Shown here: in pieces, positions 12,164-22,828 of the stretch
Layout of the letters: each line of letters starts with the position of its first letter
Position numbering within the stretch: the first letter of the stretch is position 1
From: Pholiota molesta
Taxonomy: Eukaryota > Basidiomycota > Agaricomycetes > Agaricales > Strophariaceae
Length of the DNA stretch: 64,000 bases
Assembly (NCBI GenBank): GCA_014925825.1
Contig: JACGCK010000006.1
Span: forward strand, 62,001-126,000
Reading direction: 5' to 3'
The notes under the pieces: model-generated
The model's input: the letters and a program-made list of their open reading frames with translations, nothing else
Databases searched by the model: none
Told to the model about the DNA's origin: nothing
Program-made: the position numbers and the translations under genes

Positions 12164-13858
12164 TTAGCGGAACAACAAGTCCAACTCCAATCCCTCGCTG
12201 CCAAACTCCTTCAACCTGCGAAAATCCTCAACATGACTTGAAAGCAGCTCAAACTCGACGCGTCTAAGACGTCGAACGTCCTTGCGGTTAAACCTCCACC
12301 GCGACTCGACCATGTCCGCCACGGCGCCGTCGGCCGTCCACAGGCAGCTCCCGCGGAAGGTCACAGCCTCCAAGTTGGGTAAGGCACACGTTGAATTTGC
12401 CATGCGTGTACTTTCGTTCGCGTTCTCGGCGGGTAGGATCTGCGCAGCGAGCGTGTTATAACTAGAGAGTGCTGATTTATCGAGAAACGAGGAGCAAGTG
12501 AGGAGGTCCAACGCTAAGTCTGTAACGAATGGGTCCCATGTCCAGTCCTTCTGGTCCTCCACAATTATCCGCTCGAGCGACTGCAAGTGGGGATCGCTCA
12601 GACAGGAAGCGAACTCATCAAACCTCATCCCAGTATCATGCATCTCAAAGTGCAGGAGATGGCACTCGGAGCGCTTCAGAAAATCGCGGAAACTGCGTTG
12701 CGGCCATCCGTATTGGTCCAAGGGCCCTCTAACGTAAACGGCTAATTGTGTGAGCCCTGGTAAAGTCGCGTTGTCCCAAAAGTTCGCAATTTTGTCGTGG
12801 GCGACGTTAAGGCTCAATGAACGCAATGAATGGTAGATGGGGACGCAGGGAAGCGGGCCGGAAAGCATGTCGATCTTAAACGAAGCCTCCATCAAGGCAG
12901 GGCACTTCTGAAGTATTCGCAGAGTCGTTCCGACGGACGATATATAGTCGAGCGAAAGGGAAACGAGTTGGCGCCATGGTATGGAAACACAGCTTTCGCC
13001 GGCCAGAGTGAGGTGCGGTATTCTGGACACGAATAGTTGTGAGAGGCGTGGCGCACAAGCGAAGATCCCGAAGATTCCAAACAAGTCTTTGTCTGTTTCT
13101 TCTTCGTACGTTCTATAAGAGGTGTGCATGCGGAACTGCTTCAGCATCGGCGCGGATTTTTGTTCAGAGGTCAACAGTCGGCAATATCTCGGGCCTGTCA
13201 GGTCGAACTGGATGGCGCTCCATCGGTGAATAAATCGTTTATAGAGCTCGAGTATTTCTCCAGCCGCATCGCTGTTGTCGGTCGATTCGTTTTGCTGGTA
13301 GAGCGCGAGTGAAAGGGGCAGACCACCCGAGCGAGCAAGCCAAACTGTTGCCAGCGGTATGGCGGGTTGAGCTTTCCCCATGCATACGTAGACGTCCAGA
13401 GACGTCCAGAGATTAGGTAGCGAGATGGCACTGTCTCGCCATAGTTTGCTGACTTGACATAATAAAAGTGGTGCCGAACGAGGCGTGAATCCTCGTAGGT
13501 CTAAGGAGTGATACAACGATTGTGTATGCGATGGTCTGGCAGGAAGGCACCAAAGAAAAATCTCTTGCAGGACTTCGACGGGTAAAGTGGCAATAGGAGA
13601 ATTTGAGCATGTCATAAGAGTAAGGTCGTAGCACGCATGAGCTCTATGAAGAGGGAGGCGTGCAGGCATGAAATGGTTCGACGCTTCTGAAGGCAGTTCA
13701 TGTTGTATCTCGGGCGGCCTATATTGCGGAACGTCGTCTAATAGTACACGATCGCGAGCGGTAGCACCGGGAGATGGCCTGTACATGTAACGGTGCGCGA
13801 AATTAATGTAATCCAAAAACGTAATAGGGTCTATGCGTACATTACCAAGGTCGCACAC
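12164..13858 (-). CDS. F-box-like protein, single exon
   Basis: This is an uninterrupted 564-codon frame. An F-box-like segment starts at about residue 88 (SPIATLPVEVLQEIFLWCLP) and continues to about residue 140, including LLLCQVSKLWRDSAISLPNL and WTSLDVYV. This is the typical basidiomycete F-box opening, in which the F-box binds Skp1 in SCF ubiquitin ligases. The rest has irregular leucine-rich stretches (LRSLSLNVAHDKI, LPNLEAVTFRGSCLW), consistent with a degenerate LRR substrate-binding part. Such proteins form a large, fast-evolving family in Agaricomycetes, so no substrate can be proposed. The first 83 residues look unlike a conserved N terminus; Met64 or Met82 may be the true start. The lack of introns is unusual for this window but common in this family. 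Confidence 0.75.
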   Translation of the reverse strand: MCDLGNVRIDPITFLDYINFAHRYMYRPSPGATARDRVLLDDVPQYRPPEIQHELPSEASNHFMPARLPLHRAHACYDLTLMTCSNSPIATLPVEVLQEIFLWCLPARPSHTQSLYHSLDLRGFTPRSAPLLLCQVSKLWRDSAISLPNLWTSLDVYVCMGKAQPAIPLATVWLARSGGLPLSLALYQQNESTDNSDAAGEILELYKRFIHRWSAIQFDLTGPRYCRLLTSEQKSAPMLKQFRMHTSYRTYEEETDKDLFGIFGIFACAPRLSQLFVSRIPHLTLAGESCVSIPWRQLVSLSLDYISSVGTTLRILQKCPALMEASFKIDMLSGPLPCVPIYHSLRSLSLNVAHDKIANFWDNATLPGLTQLAVYVRGPLDQYGWPQRSFRDFLKRSECHLLHFEMHDTGMRFDEFASCLSDPHLQSLERIIVEDQKDWTWDPFVTDLALDLLTCSSFLDKSALSSYNTLAAQILPAENANESTRMANSTCALPNLEAVTFRGSCLWTADGAVADMVESRWRFNRKDVRRLRRVEFELLSSHVEDFRRLKEFGSEGLELDLLFR

Positions 13859-14601
13859 GTTAATAACGCCTACTTATGAAGGCCCTTGAAGGCTTGAAGG
13901 CCACTACTTCGAAGCGAGTAAAGAGCTCCCCAATCGTTATGCCGACCAAGGAGGGCCAGAGGTAAATTCATCTAAAGGGCGCAATTTGAATAGGAGAAGA
14001 CATACACGGTCTCGCATGTGAGACATCCGACCCGCCTACATTCCCGCCGTCCATGAGGGATGGTGGTTTGCATGCTCTGCCTCGGTTTTGTTTGATATTC
14101 GACTATCCTAAGGTCGTCGACTCGTCGTCGTCAAGTATCAGGCAAACAGGGGTGCAGTCAGCTGCCGATGACGTCTATTATTGCGCGAAGTACATACTGC
14201 AGCCCGAGTGGGTCGCACTCTGTCAAACTCTTGTCTCAATGTCCGATTGTGGCTCGTATATTGCGACGCTGCGCACTTGTGGCGCGACCACAATTAGCCA
14301 CATGTCATAAGACTAATTTGCGTTGGCACAGAGGATCCGCTTCAGACATGTGCCGACGTCCTGCTGTACATAGAGCCCAAGCAGAGCATATTGCTGAGCA
14401 CAGATTGGCTGCCGGACCGGCATATTCCTGCCCTCGGCCGTAAGAAACAACTTGGTATGAGGTATTGAGAGATTCTTGAACGCGTTCGATCTGGCGGGAA
14501 GAGCGCTCGCGCAGGTCGTAGACGATCTCATGATGCTCATGACAATAATCACTAAGCACTGATCAATCGAAAAATATATCAAAAGCCTCGACCTACTCAA
14601 C
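13859..14601. other. Intergenic; no supported gene
   Basis: This 743-bp stretch lies between the F-box start and the MTQ1 stop. Overlapping minus-strand open frames of 84-95 codons occupy about 14305-14600. One reads from ATG 14550 into an Ala/Ser/Arg-rich N terminus that could pass for a mitochondrial presequence. I recognise no family, and the frames compete with each other, so I do not call a gene. The part at 13860-14300 shows nothing I can interpret. Confidence 0.5.
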
Positions 14602-15516
14602 CTATCGCGTGCGTGCTATAACAGTCCGCTGCTTACCCCACGGGTCAAGCCAGATTTCCGTATGTTTGAAACGACCTGTGTCGCGCATGATGCTTTCGAC
14701 GGTTGGTGCTTGATTGTGGCCAACTTCGAGAGCGACGAGGGCGTCTGGTTTCAGGATATTCTTGTGGGAGATCAAACGAGCGATGGCATGGTAAAAATCA
14801 AAGCCGGATGGACCCCCGAATAGAGCCTTGGGATCCTCGAAGTCTATCACGGAACGTGGCAGTTCGAGATACTCTTTCCACGGTATATACGGTGGGTTAG
14901 AAGTAATGATGTCGTAGGAGGGTTTAATGCGCGCGACGGTCTCTGCGAAGTCCTCCGCGAGAAAGTTAGCAGGAGACGTGGTGAATGTATTTTGGGGCGT
15001 ATTTGGGTCTGATAAGCGTGATGGGATGCCACAGAGTGCAGCGTTATCCTGGGCCAGGCGAAGAGCGTGAGGAGAAATATCTACAGCGTGCGCAGTGACG
15101 CTGCCCGGTGGCCAGAGATGGCAAAGAAGTAGCGGAATGCAACCCGAGCCAGTGCCAAGGTCCAGAAGAGAGATGGGGTGCTGGGGTGTCGGGACGAGAG
15201 CTGCTGCGAGCTTCATGACCCAATGCTCTGTCTCCGGACGGGGGATGAGGACGGGGGGACGCGCTAGGAGATTGAGCGGGCCAAAGGGCTGGGTGCCTAT
15301 TGTGAGAGACGGTGAGTGGCAGGGCCAGGACACGAAGGAGGAGATGTTACCGAGGATATACTGGAGGGGTTCGCCGCGGACGCGGCGTGCGACCATGGTG
15401 TCGATGTTGACGGTGGACGCGCCGGCATCGATGGCCTGGCGCATCCAGCGCAGCTCGGAGGCGGCCTGGGAGGCGCCCAGGGCGGCGGCGAGGGTGGCGA
15501 GCAGACGCGAGAACAT
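14602..15516 (-). CDS. MTQ1: Protein N5-glutamine methyltransferase, HemK/PrmC family (Mtq1-like)
   Basis: This enzyme uses S-adenosylmethionine to methylate the Gln of the GGQ motif of translation release factors. Yeast Mtq1 is the mitochondrial form, and the N terminus MFSRLLATLAAALGASQA fits import. An N-terminal helical domain precedes VRGEPLQYILG, the usual PrmC lead-in. PFGPLNLLARPPVLIPRPET follows, with the LIPRPETE core. The SAM-binding motif is SLLDLGTGSGCIPLLL. The catalytic NPPY motif is in YDIITSNPPYIPWKEY. The end is KQRTVIARTR with TAG at 14602-14604. The frame is open throughout, but 15297-15350 is very likely an intron, because removing it joins ILG directly to TQPFG as in the family. 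The gene is divergent from the ERT1-like gene, with 157 bp between starts. Confidence 0.92.
   Translation of the reverse strand: MFSRLLATLAAALGASQAASELRWMRQAIDAGASTVNIDTMVARRVRGEPLQYILGNISSFVSWPCHSPSLTIGTQPFGPLNLLARPPVLIPRPETEHWVMKLAAALVPTPQHPISLLDLGTGSGCIPLLLCHLWPPGSVTAHAVDISPHALRLAQDNAALCGIPSRLSDPNTPQNTFTTSPANFLAEDFAETVARIKPSYDIITSNPPYIPWKEYLELPRSVIDFEDPKALFGGPSGFDFYHAIARLISHKNILKPDALVALEVGHNQAPTVESIMRDTGRFKHTEIWLDPWGKQRTVIARTR
15297..15350 (-). other. Probable 54-nt intron without stop codon inside MTQ1
   Basis: On the minus strand this segment begins GTAACATCT and ends CACAATAG, good GT-AG splice ends, and its length is a multiple of three. It encodes 18 residues starting NISSFVSWPCHS that interrupt a conserved PrmC block. 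Retention would keep the protein in frame but insert these residues before the catalytic domain. Confidence 0.75.
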
Positions 15517-15673
15517 GCGGGAGAAGGCGAGCGCGGAGTGCCGGTTTGGTTTGGTTTGGTATGGTCTGGGATGGGCGGGTAAAAAACAAAATCAGTGGGC
15601 AAACATCGCTGTGAACACTCCCGGTCCGCTCTCTGCTCTCTTCCACTTTCCACTGACCCCACAGCTCTAGCCC

Positions 15674-17841
15674 ATGGCCGCCGTCTACGCCGTCGCCCCC
15701 AGACCGGCCTCTCTTGCGGTACGTCCTCCATGCGTCTTATCTGTCTCATACCAGCGTCGTCAACTCAGCTCGACATTCGCGCAGGCGGGGCCCTCTACTT
15801 CGCATGCCCCTACCCTCAAGAAAAAACCCTCTATTTCATCGGCCTCTTCTTCCGTCGCTGCAGCAAAGCGCAAGCGCAACGATACCCCAGATGACACGTC
15901 TGGCGATTCAGCCTCGCCCCAGCCTCCTCGGAAACCGCGAGACGGCCCCAAGAAGAAGAAAGCCAATCGCGCCTGTTACCATTGTCAGAAGGCACATCTC
16001 ACATGCGATGACTGTAAGTTCTCCGCTTATTGCTGGTGGCACGTCCATTCTCATCGCATATTTGTTATCTCCGCCACGACTAGCACGGCCTTGTCAGCGC
16101 TGCGTCAAACGCGGATTCGCCAACAACTGCACCGAAGGCCATCGCAAAAAGGCCAAGTACCTTCTCGACGAGGAGGAGTTAGGTGCGTAGCAAGTTCTGC
16201 CATCACTGTCCGTTCACAACTCATTATCGATCACGTGCTCCAGAACAACTCAAGCAAGGCAAGTCGGCAAGCGACAGTCAGGCCACTAGTGCAGGTACCT
16301 CCGCAGACCCACCATCAATTCCAATAGGCAATCCATATCTATTTTTCTTTGGATCTTCCATTTCTCATCCCATCTAATCTGTCAGGCGAAGCTTTCCTCA
16401 AAACGAGACTCTGCTAAACACAACCTTTGATCCCAACTTTTTCACCTCAGAGGCTGCTAATCTCGAATACTCGATCCTCTCCCAGATATTAGGCAATCCT
16501 AGTCCACCGGAATCTGCTTCGACTCCCCCACCGCAGCCACAGCCTGCGCCACAATACCCCTCCTGGCCCTCTGATCCGATAGACTTTGTCGCCTCGCCGC
16601 GCCAGGGCGCATCTGGCAACAGACTTAGCACGTCCTATGGAGAGAACCAAATGCCAATACAACAGGCCGACTCCAGTTTATCGACATCACCTGGAAACCC
16701 TGCTCATTATTTGACATATCCGTACCCACATGCCCAGCGCCAGGAAGATCTCACGGAGGTGTCCTATGACACAGATCCTCCCTACCAGTCACAATCATCA
16801 TCGGCTATTCATCCACTCCAGCCACGCTTCCCCCTTGATACGCGACCACGATCTCCACCGACTACCGTTTTCCTCCACAATCCTGTCTCTAACGATGCTG
16901 CATCACGTGGGCTCCTCTCACCCCCATCTTCGACATGCTCACCAAGTTCTGCTGCTTCTGTACCTATAGGCATCGCCGACATGGTCTCTCCGGCGTGTAG
17001 CTCAAAGTTACAGGGGATTAATGACCTTGTTACTACACCATATGACTATACGGAAGGCTATCACTTCTTGATGAAGCACCTGCCTACTCGGTGCGTTTGT
17101 TCTTGAGATGTCGTTCACCTATAGTTTTGACGCTCGCCATTTGTGCTTCTCTATCATGCTGTGTTCTCTATCCTCAGCTTCGAGAAGAATGATATTTTGC
17201 GCATCGTACGGGCTCTTGCCATTTATCGTCCCTCACTTATCGCCCTTCAAATGCCGCTGTCCCTCGAAGATGAAATATTCGTCGAAAAATGCTTCCAGAG
17301 ATCCCTCTTGGTATGTGGTACCGCATAGGCACTTCTTACATTATCAACAAGGCCCTCTGTGTAGGAACTCGACAAGCTAATGTCCTACAGCGGGACACCA
17401 ACAGTCATCTGGCGCCGCACGGGCGAAATTTGCCTGGTCGCCCCCGAGTTCTGTATGCTAACCGAATGGCCCCTTGAGGACCTTGTTGGCAATGGGCGCA
17501 AAAAGTATATTTATGAGGTGCGTAATCGATCAATGCCACGTCTTTGTCCTAATTATGTGCCACCCAGCTATTTGAGAACCAATCTGTTGTGGAATACTGG
17601 GAGAACTTCGCTTCTCACGCGTTCGAGAACACTACTCAGTCGGTTTACTCCCACTGTGTCCTGCTAAAACCGTCGGGTGCACCGGTCCCCTCGACCTTCT
17701 GCTTTTCGATACGAAGGGACCTCTTTGATCTTCCCAGTATAGTTATAGGTGCGTACCGTTCATCCGATATATCGGCTGATTCCCTCATCATACAATATAT
17801 GCGATGTATGCGCTACAGGACAATGGTTACCCCTTCTGTAG
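15674..17841 (+). CDS. Zn2Cys6 transcription factor with PAS domain, ERT1/Rds2/AcuK type
   Basis: This is a nuclear regulator of the ERT1/RDS2/AcuK family, which controls gluconeogenesis and growth on non-fermentable carbon. It starts MAAVYAVAPRPASLA. The Zn cluster is split by an intron: RACYHCQKAHLTCDD, then ARPCQRCVKRGFANNCTEG and HRKKAKYLLDEEEL, the family-specific extension. A low-complexity Pro/Ser/Gln region spans about 16400-17000. The PAS-like C-terminal part follows: DYTEGYHFLMKHLPTR, FEKNDILRIVRALAIYRPSL, VIWRRTGEICLVAPEFCML and YWENFASHAFENTTQSVY. The last exon adds GQWLPLL and TAG at 17839-17841, as expected for the family. At least six introns are present. Whether it matches Ert1 or its AcuM-like partner cannot be decided by eye. 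Confidence 0.88.
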
Positions 17842-18292
17842 GAGTTGTTGAACACCTGTTTCATATCCTTATTCCTTTTACGCATACTTAACGTTTTACA
17901 GACTTACGATTATTTCCTCCCTTATTCGTTTCTCTTCGAGAGCGTTTGACAACGATCTCACTCCCTGTGATCCCTCATATCCGTGTTGGGGTCGCATTTT
18001 CGTCAGCATCCTTTCCTTATTCCTCTGGATTCTGCTTGCTGTCCTTCCTTTCTTTCTTTCTCAAAACGTACCAAATGTACCACCTAACGCATACGTCGTT
18101 GCCCGCATATCCACTTTACATTGTCTACGAGTCTCAATCATTGTGCATCACTACGTCATCACTATCCAGTTTCTCTAATAGAGTAATCATACCGGGAGAA
18201 AAAACTATATTCCAGGAACAAAGCCAACCATAATCTAATCAACGTGAATTAAACGAGAAATATTATGCCCAGGTAATATGAAGCATTTGCGT
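17842..18292. other. Intergenic between convergent genes
   Basis: This 451-bp stretch holds the 3' ends of the ERT1-like and PRA1 genes. It is pyrimidine-rich on the plus strand (17980-18070). The open frames look random, and I see no gene. Confidence 0.6.
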
Positions 18293-19102
18293 TTATACAG
18301 TCTCTTGAATAGTGGCGTAATCACTTTCTACACCCGGCTCGAGTACAGCTGCGTGTACGAGAATGCACAGAGCGGAGCAGAAGGCAATGGAGAAGAAGGT
18401 TCCGAAGGGGCCAGCCCAGAGGAACATTGGAATGCCAATCACAAATAGACCCGCATACAGGTGTTTTTGGGTAATTGTGTGTTCACCGACTTGGGTTGCC
18501 TCAGGCGCTGTAAAGAGTACACCGTTTAATTCATGCTGCGGACAGCTGCCGGTAGGATGCGCACCGTATTTGTTAATAAGAGCGAACCCACCAACAAGGA
18601 AGGCAAGGGAGAAGAGAAGCAGGTAGTTCATGATGCTAATAGCAAAAAAAAAAACGGAACAGTCAGTCAAACAATGATGCTGGTACAAAAGCGGCTGCAC
18701 GTACACCGCATAAATGGCTAGCAGCGCTACAATCAACAAGTAGTTTCCTATGCACAAGATCAGCTCGATTCCGATTCCTGTTCCGCGTTCCGCAAGTGCG
18801 AATAGCTACCTGAGAAATAACGGGTGTTGTAGGATATCCGCTACACGCCGGACTGGTATTCAGCTGCTAGGTTCGCCATAATCGAACGAGCTGCTTACTG
18901 TTGTGGCCTGGTTCAGATCTGCTGGTTTTGACAGGCGCTGGTAGTCAAAGAACTCTGACACTGGGCGCAAGCCGGAGAGCTTCGTCTCCTAGAATTACAG
19001 GACAGAATTTGCGAATGTGATCAGGACGGTACAGGAATTGGTTATTGAATGACGCACTCGGAGAGACCGGACGGTATCGGTGACTTTGAGGAAGGCTTCC
19101 AT
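18293..19102 (-). CDS. PRA1-family (prenylated Rab acceptor, Yip3-like) membrane protein
   Basis: This is a small multi-pass ER/Golgi protein of the PRA1 family, which binds prenylated Rab GTPases and aids their membrane delivery. The first exon is MEAFLKVTDTVRSLR; the second reads ETKLSGLRPVSEFFDYQRLS and KPADLNQATT, matching the PRA1 LRP-x-SEFFD signature. RISYNTRYFSG, NYLLIVALLAIYAV and IMNYLLLFSLAFLVGGFALI form the first hydrophobic hairpin. After a hydrophilic loop, HLYAGLFVIGIPMFLWAG and FFSIAFCSALCILVHAAV form the second. The stop TAA is at 18293-18295. Four introns join in consistent phase; one uses the donor GTACGT at about 18706 and spans a run of eleven T. The start is 279 bp from the divergent CDC26-like gene. 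Confidence 0.88.
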
Positions 19103-19381
19103 AGTGCTTGCGGGGATGGACACGGTGGTGGTATGAGTGTGAAGGTAGCCTCTGGCGTGGCTAGTGGACAGAATAGAAATACAAACAGCCGGGTTGTACG
19201 CAGTGCACAGTCCTGCAGCGGCGCAGCTGTCACGCTGTATGTTTGGCTTTCTTTGTCTATATTAGGCTAGGACAATGGAATGTTGGCAAAGCTTTGCACA
19301 GCCCCTCGCCCTTCATTGTCCACGCTCATCCACAATCCTCCAGTCCAGTCGTTGAGGACCATTCAACCAATTTGATCTATC

Positions 19382-19624
19382 ATGATTCGCCGCAACCCCA
19401 CTCTGATTCCCATGACTGACCTGGATGTCCAGGATGTGCGTAACTTGGTAGCCAAACAGAAGGCCGATAGCCAGAAACACCAATTGCTCATGGTCCAATT
19501 CAAACGACTATCGGAAAACACTGCGCTCAGCGAGGAGGAAAAAGATATTTTGAAGGATCTAACAGGGGTATTAACACCTTTCAAAATCCCCAATCCCCAA
19601 TCAGGACCAGAACCAGGTCAGTAA
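19382..19624 (+). CDS. Small CDC26-like anaphase-promoting complex subunit
   Basis: This is an 80-codon single-exon frame starting MIRRNPTLIPMTDLDVQDVR. The opening Met-hydrophobic-Arg-Arg-x-Pro-Thr followed by a hydrophobic residue and an Asp matches the N terminus of CDC26/APC12, whose first residues bind the TPR groove of the APC/C subunit Cdc16/Apc6. A charged helical stretch (VAKQKADSQKHQLLMVQFKR) and a Pro-rich tail follow, as in fungal CDC26 proteins. The size fits the family (about 70-120 residues). The rest of CDC26 is poorly conserved, so the call rests mainly on about 20 N-terminal residues. The position between two other real genes and the divergent spacing from PRA1 support it being a gene. 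Confidence 0.6.
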   Translation: MIRRNPTLIPMTDLDVQDVRNLVAKQKADSQKHQLLMVQFKRLSENTALSEEEKDILKDLTGVLTPFKIPNPQSGPEPGQ

Positions 19625-19836
19625 TGCCCATCTGGACCAGTCGAATAGTAACAAACTGGATGCACACAGAACCATCATCGAAGACTTCATAACCTAATCA
19701 CACTGTACGATATAATTGGAAATCTAAATCCACTGCCACGAACAAGTAAAGTCTCCGTGAGGTCGACAACAACTCCCAAAAGCTGGGGTAATTGACTCCC
19801 TGACAGAATCATGGTCGGAAACCTCGGCGTCGTTCT

Positions 19837-22502
19837 TCACTGAAAGGAATTCCGAAAACCTATATGACGCACGTCAGAAGGATAGTTGGAAGGAAAGAGA
19901 CATGGTTCCAACATACCCTCGACATCTTTGATATCGCACAATGCTGCGAGATCTGCCCGTTGCATGTGTAGACATGTCGTCTTCAAGCTATCCCACAATG
20001 CTGCTGACACGACCCCACGCTTTTCGTTCGAACCCGTAGTGCCCCGAACGCCGTCGCTGTCTTGCAAAACAAGTGCATCAAGGATGTGTTGTGCAGCTTC
20101 TTCATATCGCTAGTACAAATGATCATGTCAATACATCTCCGAAAAATCAGGACCAAACCGAACTCACCCGGAGGTTGATACAAGAAATTCCCAGATTGAA
20201 TCTTGGCAATATACAACGGTTAGCAGGTAGACCATGGACTTGGGAAAAGAAGGTGATTACCTGGCACGGATGTACGCTGGATTTAATTCAAGAGCTCGAT
20301 AATAATAATCCAGTGCTTCTTCAGCCCGACCGCTATTGGCCATAGTGGCTCCCACTCTGTTGTAAAGAAGCCAATCCTGGGTTACGAATAAGATACAATC
20401 TTGGCGAGAAGTTATTCTGGAGAAATTTCTCACGTCTGGTCGGACCGCTAATGCAGTTCTGAAGCAATCTTGTGCCTTTTCATATTCCTTGAGAGAGAGA
20501 AAAATATGAGAAATTAAGACTAGAAGAACAGGGACAAAGTTCACCTCATTGGTGTTCAATAGTACAGCGAGAGCAATCTGAATGTCTGCGTCGATATCCC
20601 CCGTCATATCGCCTCGCGCCATTGTAATCAAACATTCGATGAGTTGATTGTAGCGCTCGACCAACGTGAGGTTTCTACTCTCGGGTATTTGAGAGCGGAA
20701 TTGCCTTACAGCTTCATCATACTTCCCGTTCCTGCTGACCCATTCGTAGACAGCGTCATAGGTACCCTGCCTGTTGTTATCATTAGTGAAGGAGATCGCC
20801 AACGCTAGCCATGACGAGAGATGCGACGGATCCAGGTCGACGGCCCGCTGCAAGGCATGCAGGGCATGTTGTTCGCGTTCGTTCTCCTGCTGCTTAACTC
20901 CGAGCTCGAACCACGCGACGGCATCATTTGGATTCCGCTGTACCGTCGCTTCGAGCTGGAGGACATTCTATGCAAGCGTGGAAAATTTACGTTGATAAAT
21001 GCCAGAACAAGTGCGGCGGTAAGGACGAACCTCTAAGACCGATTCTCGTCCTTGAGTATGCATGAGATGGTTTCTCATCCGTGAGGAATCGCCGAGAAGG
21101 TAAGGATTATTAGGCTGGAACTGATAATGATTCACGAGCTTGATTCCTGACGAAGTAGCTTCGAATTTGTCCCAGTCGGCTTGCAGCATATCCCATGAGC
21201 GTGTCTCGGCTGTGCTAGTTGGCCCTTGGTTCAGTTGGGGCTCGTTCCAATATCGCATGTAGTCATTGTTTTCCTGGCGGAAATACGCATCATTAGGGTC
21301 TTCTTGGGCCTTCAGATTTTCATAAACGGCTTCTTGCTGAGTTTGCGGTGTCATGCCGTTAAGCTGCATGGCGTTAACTGGTCCTGTTGACAATCGTGGT
21401 CCGCTATCGAAGCCCTTCCCTTTCCTTTGACATCAACCTGGGAGGAAGTTCGGCCGTCGCTTTCAACCATGGTATTACCATCGACAATAACTTCACCGTC
21501 TCGCAACTGTTTCATGAGGCCCATAAACGCACTGTTCTGAAATTTTGGATTTTGCTCGTGTTTGACGCCCTCCAGGAGCATGCCAGCAGTGCGTGCAAGC
21601 TCGTCGGCTTCATTTGCAGGTCGCTGGCTTGTTGCTTGTTGTTGCTCTAATTCTTGAGTGATGATGGATGGTGCCGAGGCAAGATGCAATTCTTGAGCAT
21701 TGAATTCTCTATCCCAGGATATCCCTAAAAACACACAGTTGAATTAGCGGCTTGGTACATGAATAAGAACACCCACTCCTAGAATGTACAGATGGCTGTT
21801 GCACGGCATTGTGTTGGATCGGTATTTGAGGCACAAATGTGGGCATCGAATTCATGCGGAAGTTGGACAGACTAGGATGGTACTGGGCTAGATAACAAGT
21901 TTGTTTGAGTACTCAAGTCTACGACATGGAAAACGCACTTACCTGCCGGAGCAATTGGTGGAGAGAGTTGCTTAGATTGCGCATCAACCTGGATATCCAT
22001 GTTCATCTGCACCGGACCCTGCTGCGTCATTGCAGATCCTTGCAATGGCTGGTTTTGCAGAAAGTCAGACGCCCATGATGCTGCTAAAGCCTGTTGCATC
22101 TGCGGCACTGGATTCATGGGCAATGCTGCACGCATAGAGGACAGGTCGAAGCCTGGGTGCGCGGAGAACTGAGGTGCAGGCGTTGCGTTGGTCGCGAAGA
22201 ATCGAGCAGCGTCCTGGTCTTGTGAGCCATTTCCCTGTGGCGATCGGAAAGCCTAGCAAAAGCAGAGATGTAAAACAGAAGAATAACACCATGCCGAACA
22301 AACTGACTTCTCGAGAAGAACCAGCGCGACCAGCACCAAAATGGTCCTACCAGAACGATGAGACTTGTTCCGTAGTCGCAATTTACAGCGCGCCGCATAC
22401 CTGTTGGAGACCTCTGTCTTGGTCGAATCTTTTCGAGAGTCCTTGCAATGGGTTGGATGGGCCACATTCTGCGCCGCTTCCAACCAGCATAGGGAGAGCC
22501 AT
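19837..22502 (-). CDS. PEX5: Peroxisomal targeting signal 1 receptor Pex5
   Basis: Pex5 is the cycling cytosolic receptor that binds C-terminal PTS1 (SKL-type) signals and docks at Pex14/Pex13. The first exon reads MALPMLVGSGAECGPSNPLQ, with the conserved N-terminal Cys (residue 13) that is ubiquitinated for receptor recycling. WxxxF/Y-type Pex14-binding motifs are visible: WASDF, SWDREF and WDKFEA. The C-terminal half is TPR: VDLDPSHLSSWLALAISFTN, DCFRTALAVRPDV, NRVGATMANSGRAEEALDYY and YRALELNPAYIRAR. The end is ALWDSLKTTCLHMQRADLAA, CDIKDVEG, FRNSFQ with TGA at 19837-19839, the usual family terminus. A dozen or so introns are present. The gene is tail-to-tail with the CDC26-like gene. Confidence 0.95.
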
Positions 22503-22828
22503 CGGGGTGAATTGGAGGAAGGTCTGGGGTAGGTAAGGTAGGTACCTGGTAGACCTGAATAACTTTGAATAATTGCCGGTTGCCCGATCTCACGTGTTAA
22601 TTCTTGCCATGTGTGGCTAACGTAAGCCTGCAGGCACTCGCGCCCTTTGAACTTGCTGCACCGCTTGCACAGCATTGCCATTGTCTGATGTCAGCGGAAA
22701 CAGTTGCGAGACAAAGTCAGGGGGAAATACCAAGGGTTCAAAAACGTATTATATCAATAAAATAATTACACAAGACGACACCCTGATCCTCTGATTCTCC
22801 GTATAAGTATTACATAGTAGACTAGCTC
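22503..22828. other. Intergenic / PEX5 upstream region
   Basis: This 326-bp stretch lies between the PEX5 start and the C2H2 gene stop. A minus-strand frame at 22253-22681 overlaps the first PEX5 exon out of frame; its Cys-rich opening matches no family I know, so I treat it as fortuitous. Nothing else is seen. Confidence 0.5.

Noticed and set aside
15095..15894. Open frames of 88-191 codons opposite and beside MTQ1 and the ERT1-like gene.
   Set aside because: They are antisense or out-of-frame shadows in a GC-rich stretch, with no domain signal.
18640..18710. Poly-T run in the PRA1 gene suspected of causing a frameshift or readthrough segment.
   Set aside because: A standard intron with donor GTACGT and acceptor ATTAG covers it and joins LAIYAV to IMNYLLLF in frame.
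22503..22681. Cys-containing minus-strand frame upstream of PEX5 (MAMLCKRCSKF opening).
   Set aside because: It overlaps the first PEX5 exon out of frame and shows no family resemblance; probably leader sequence.
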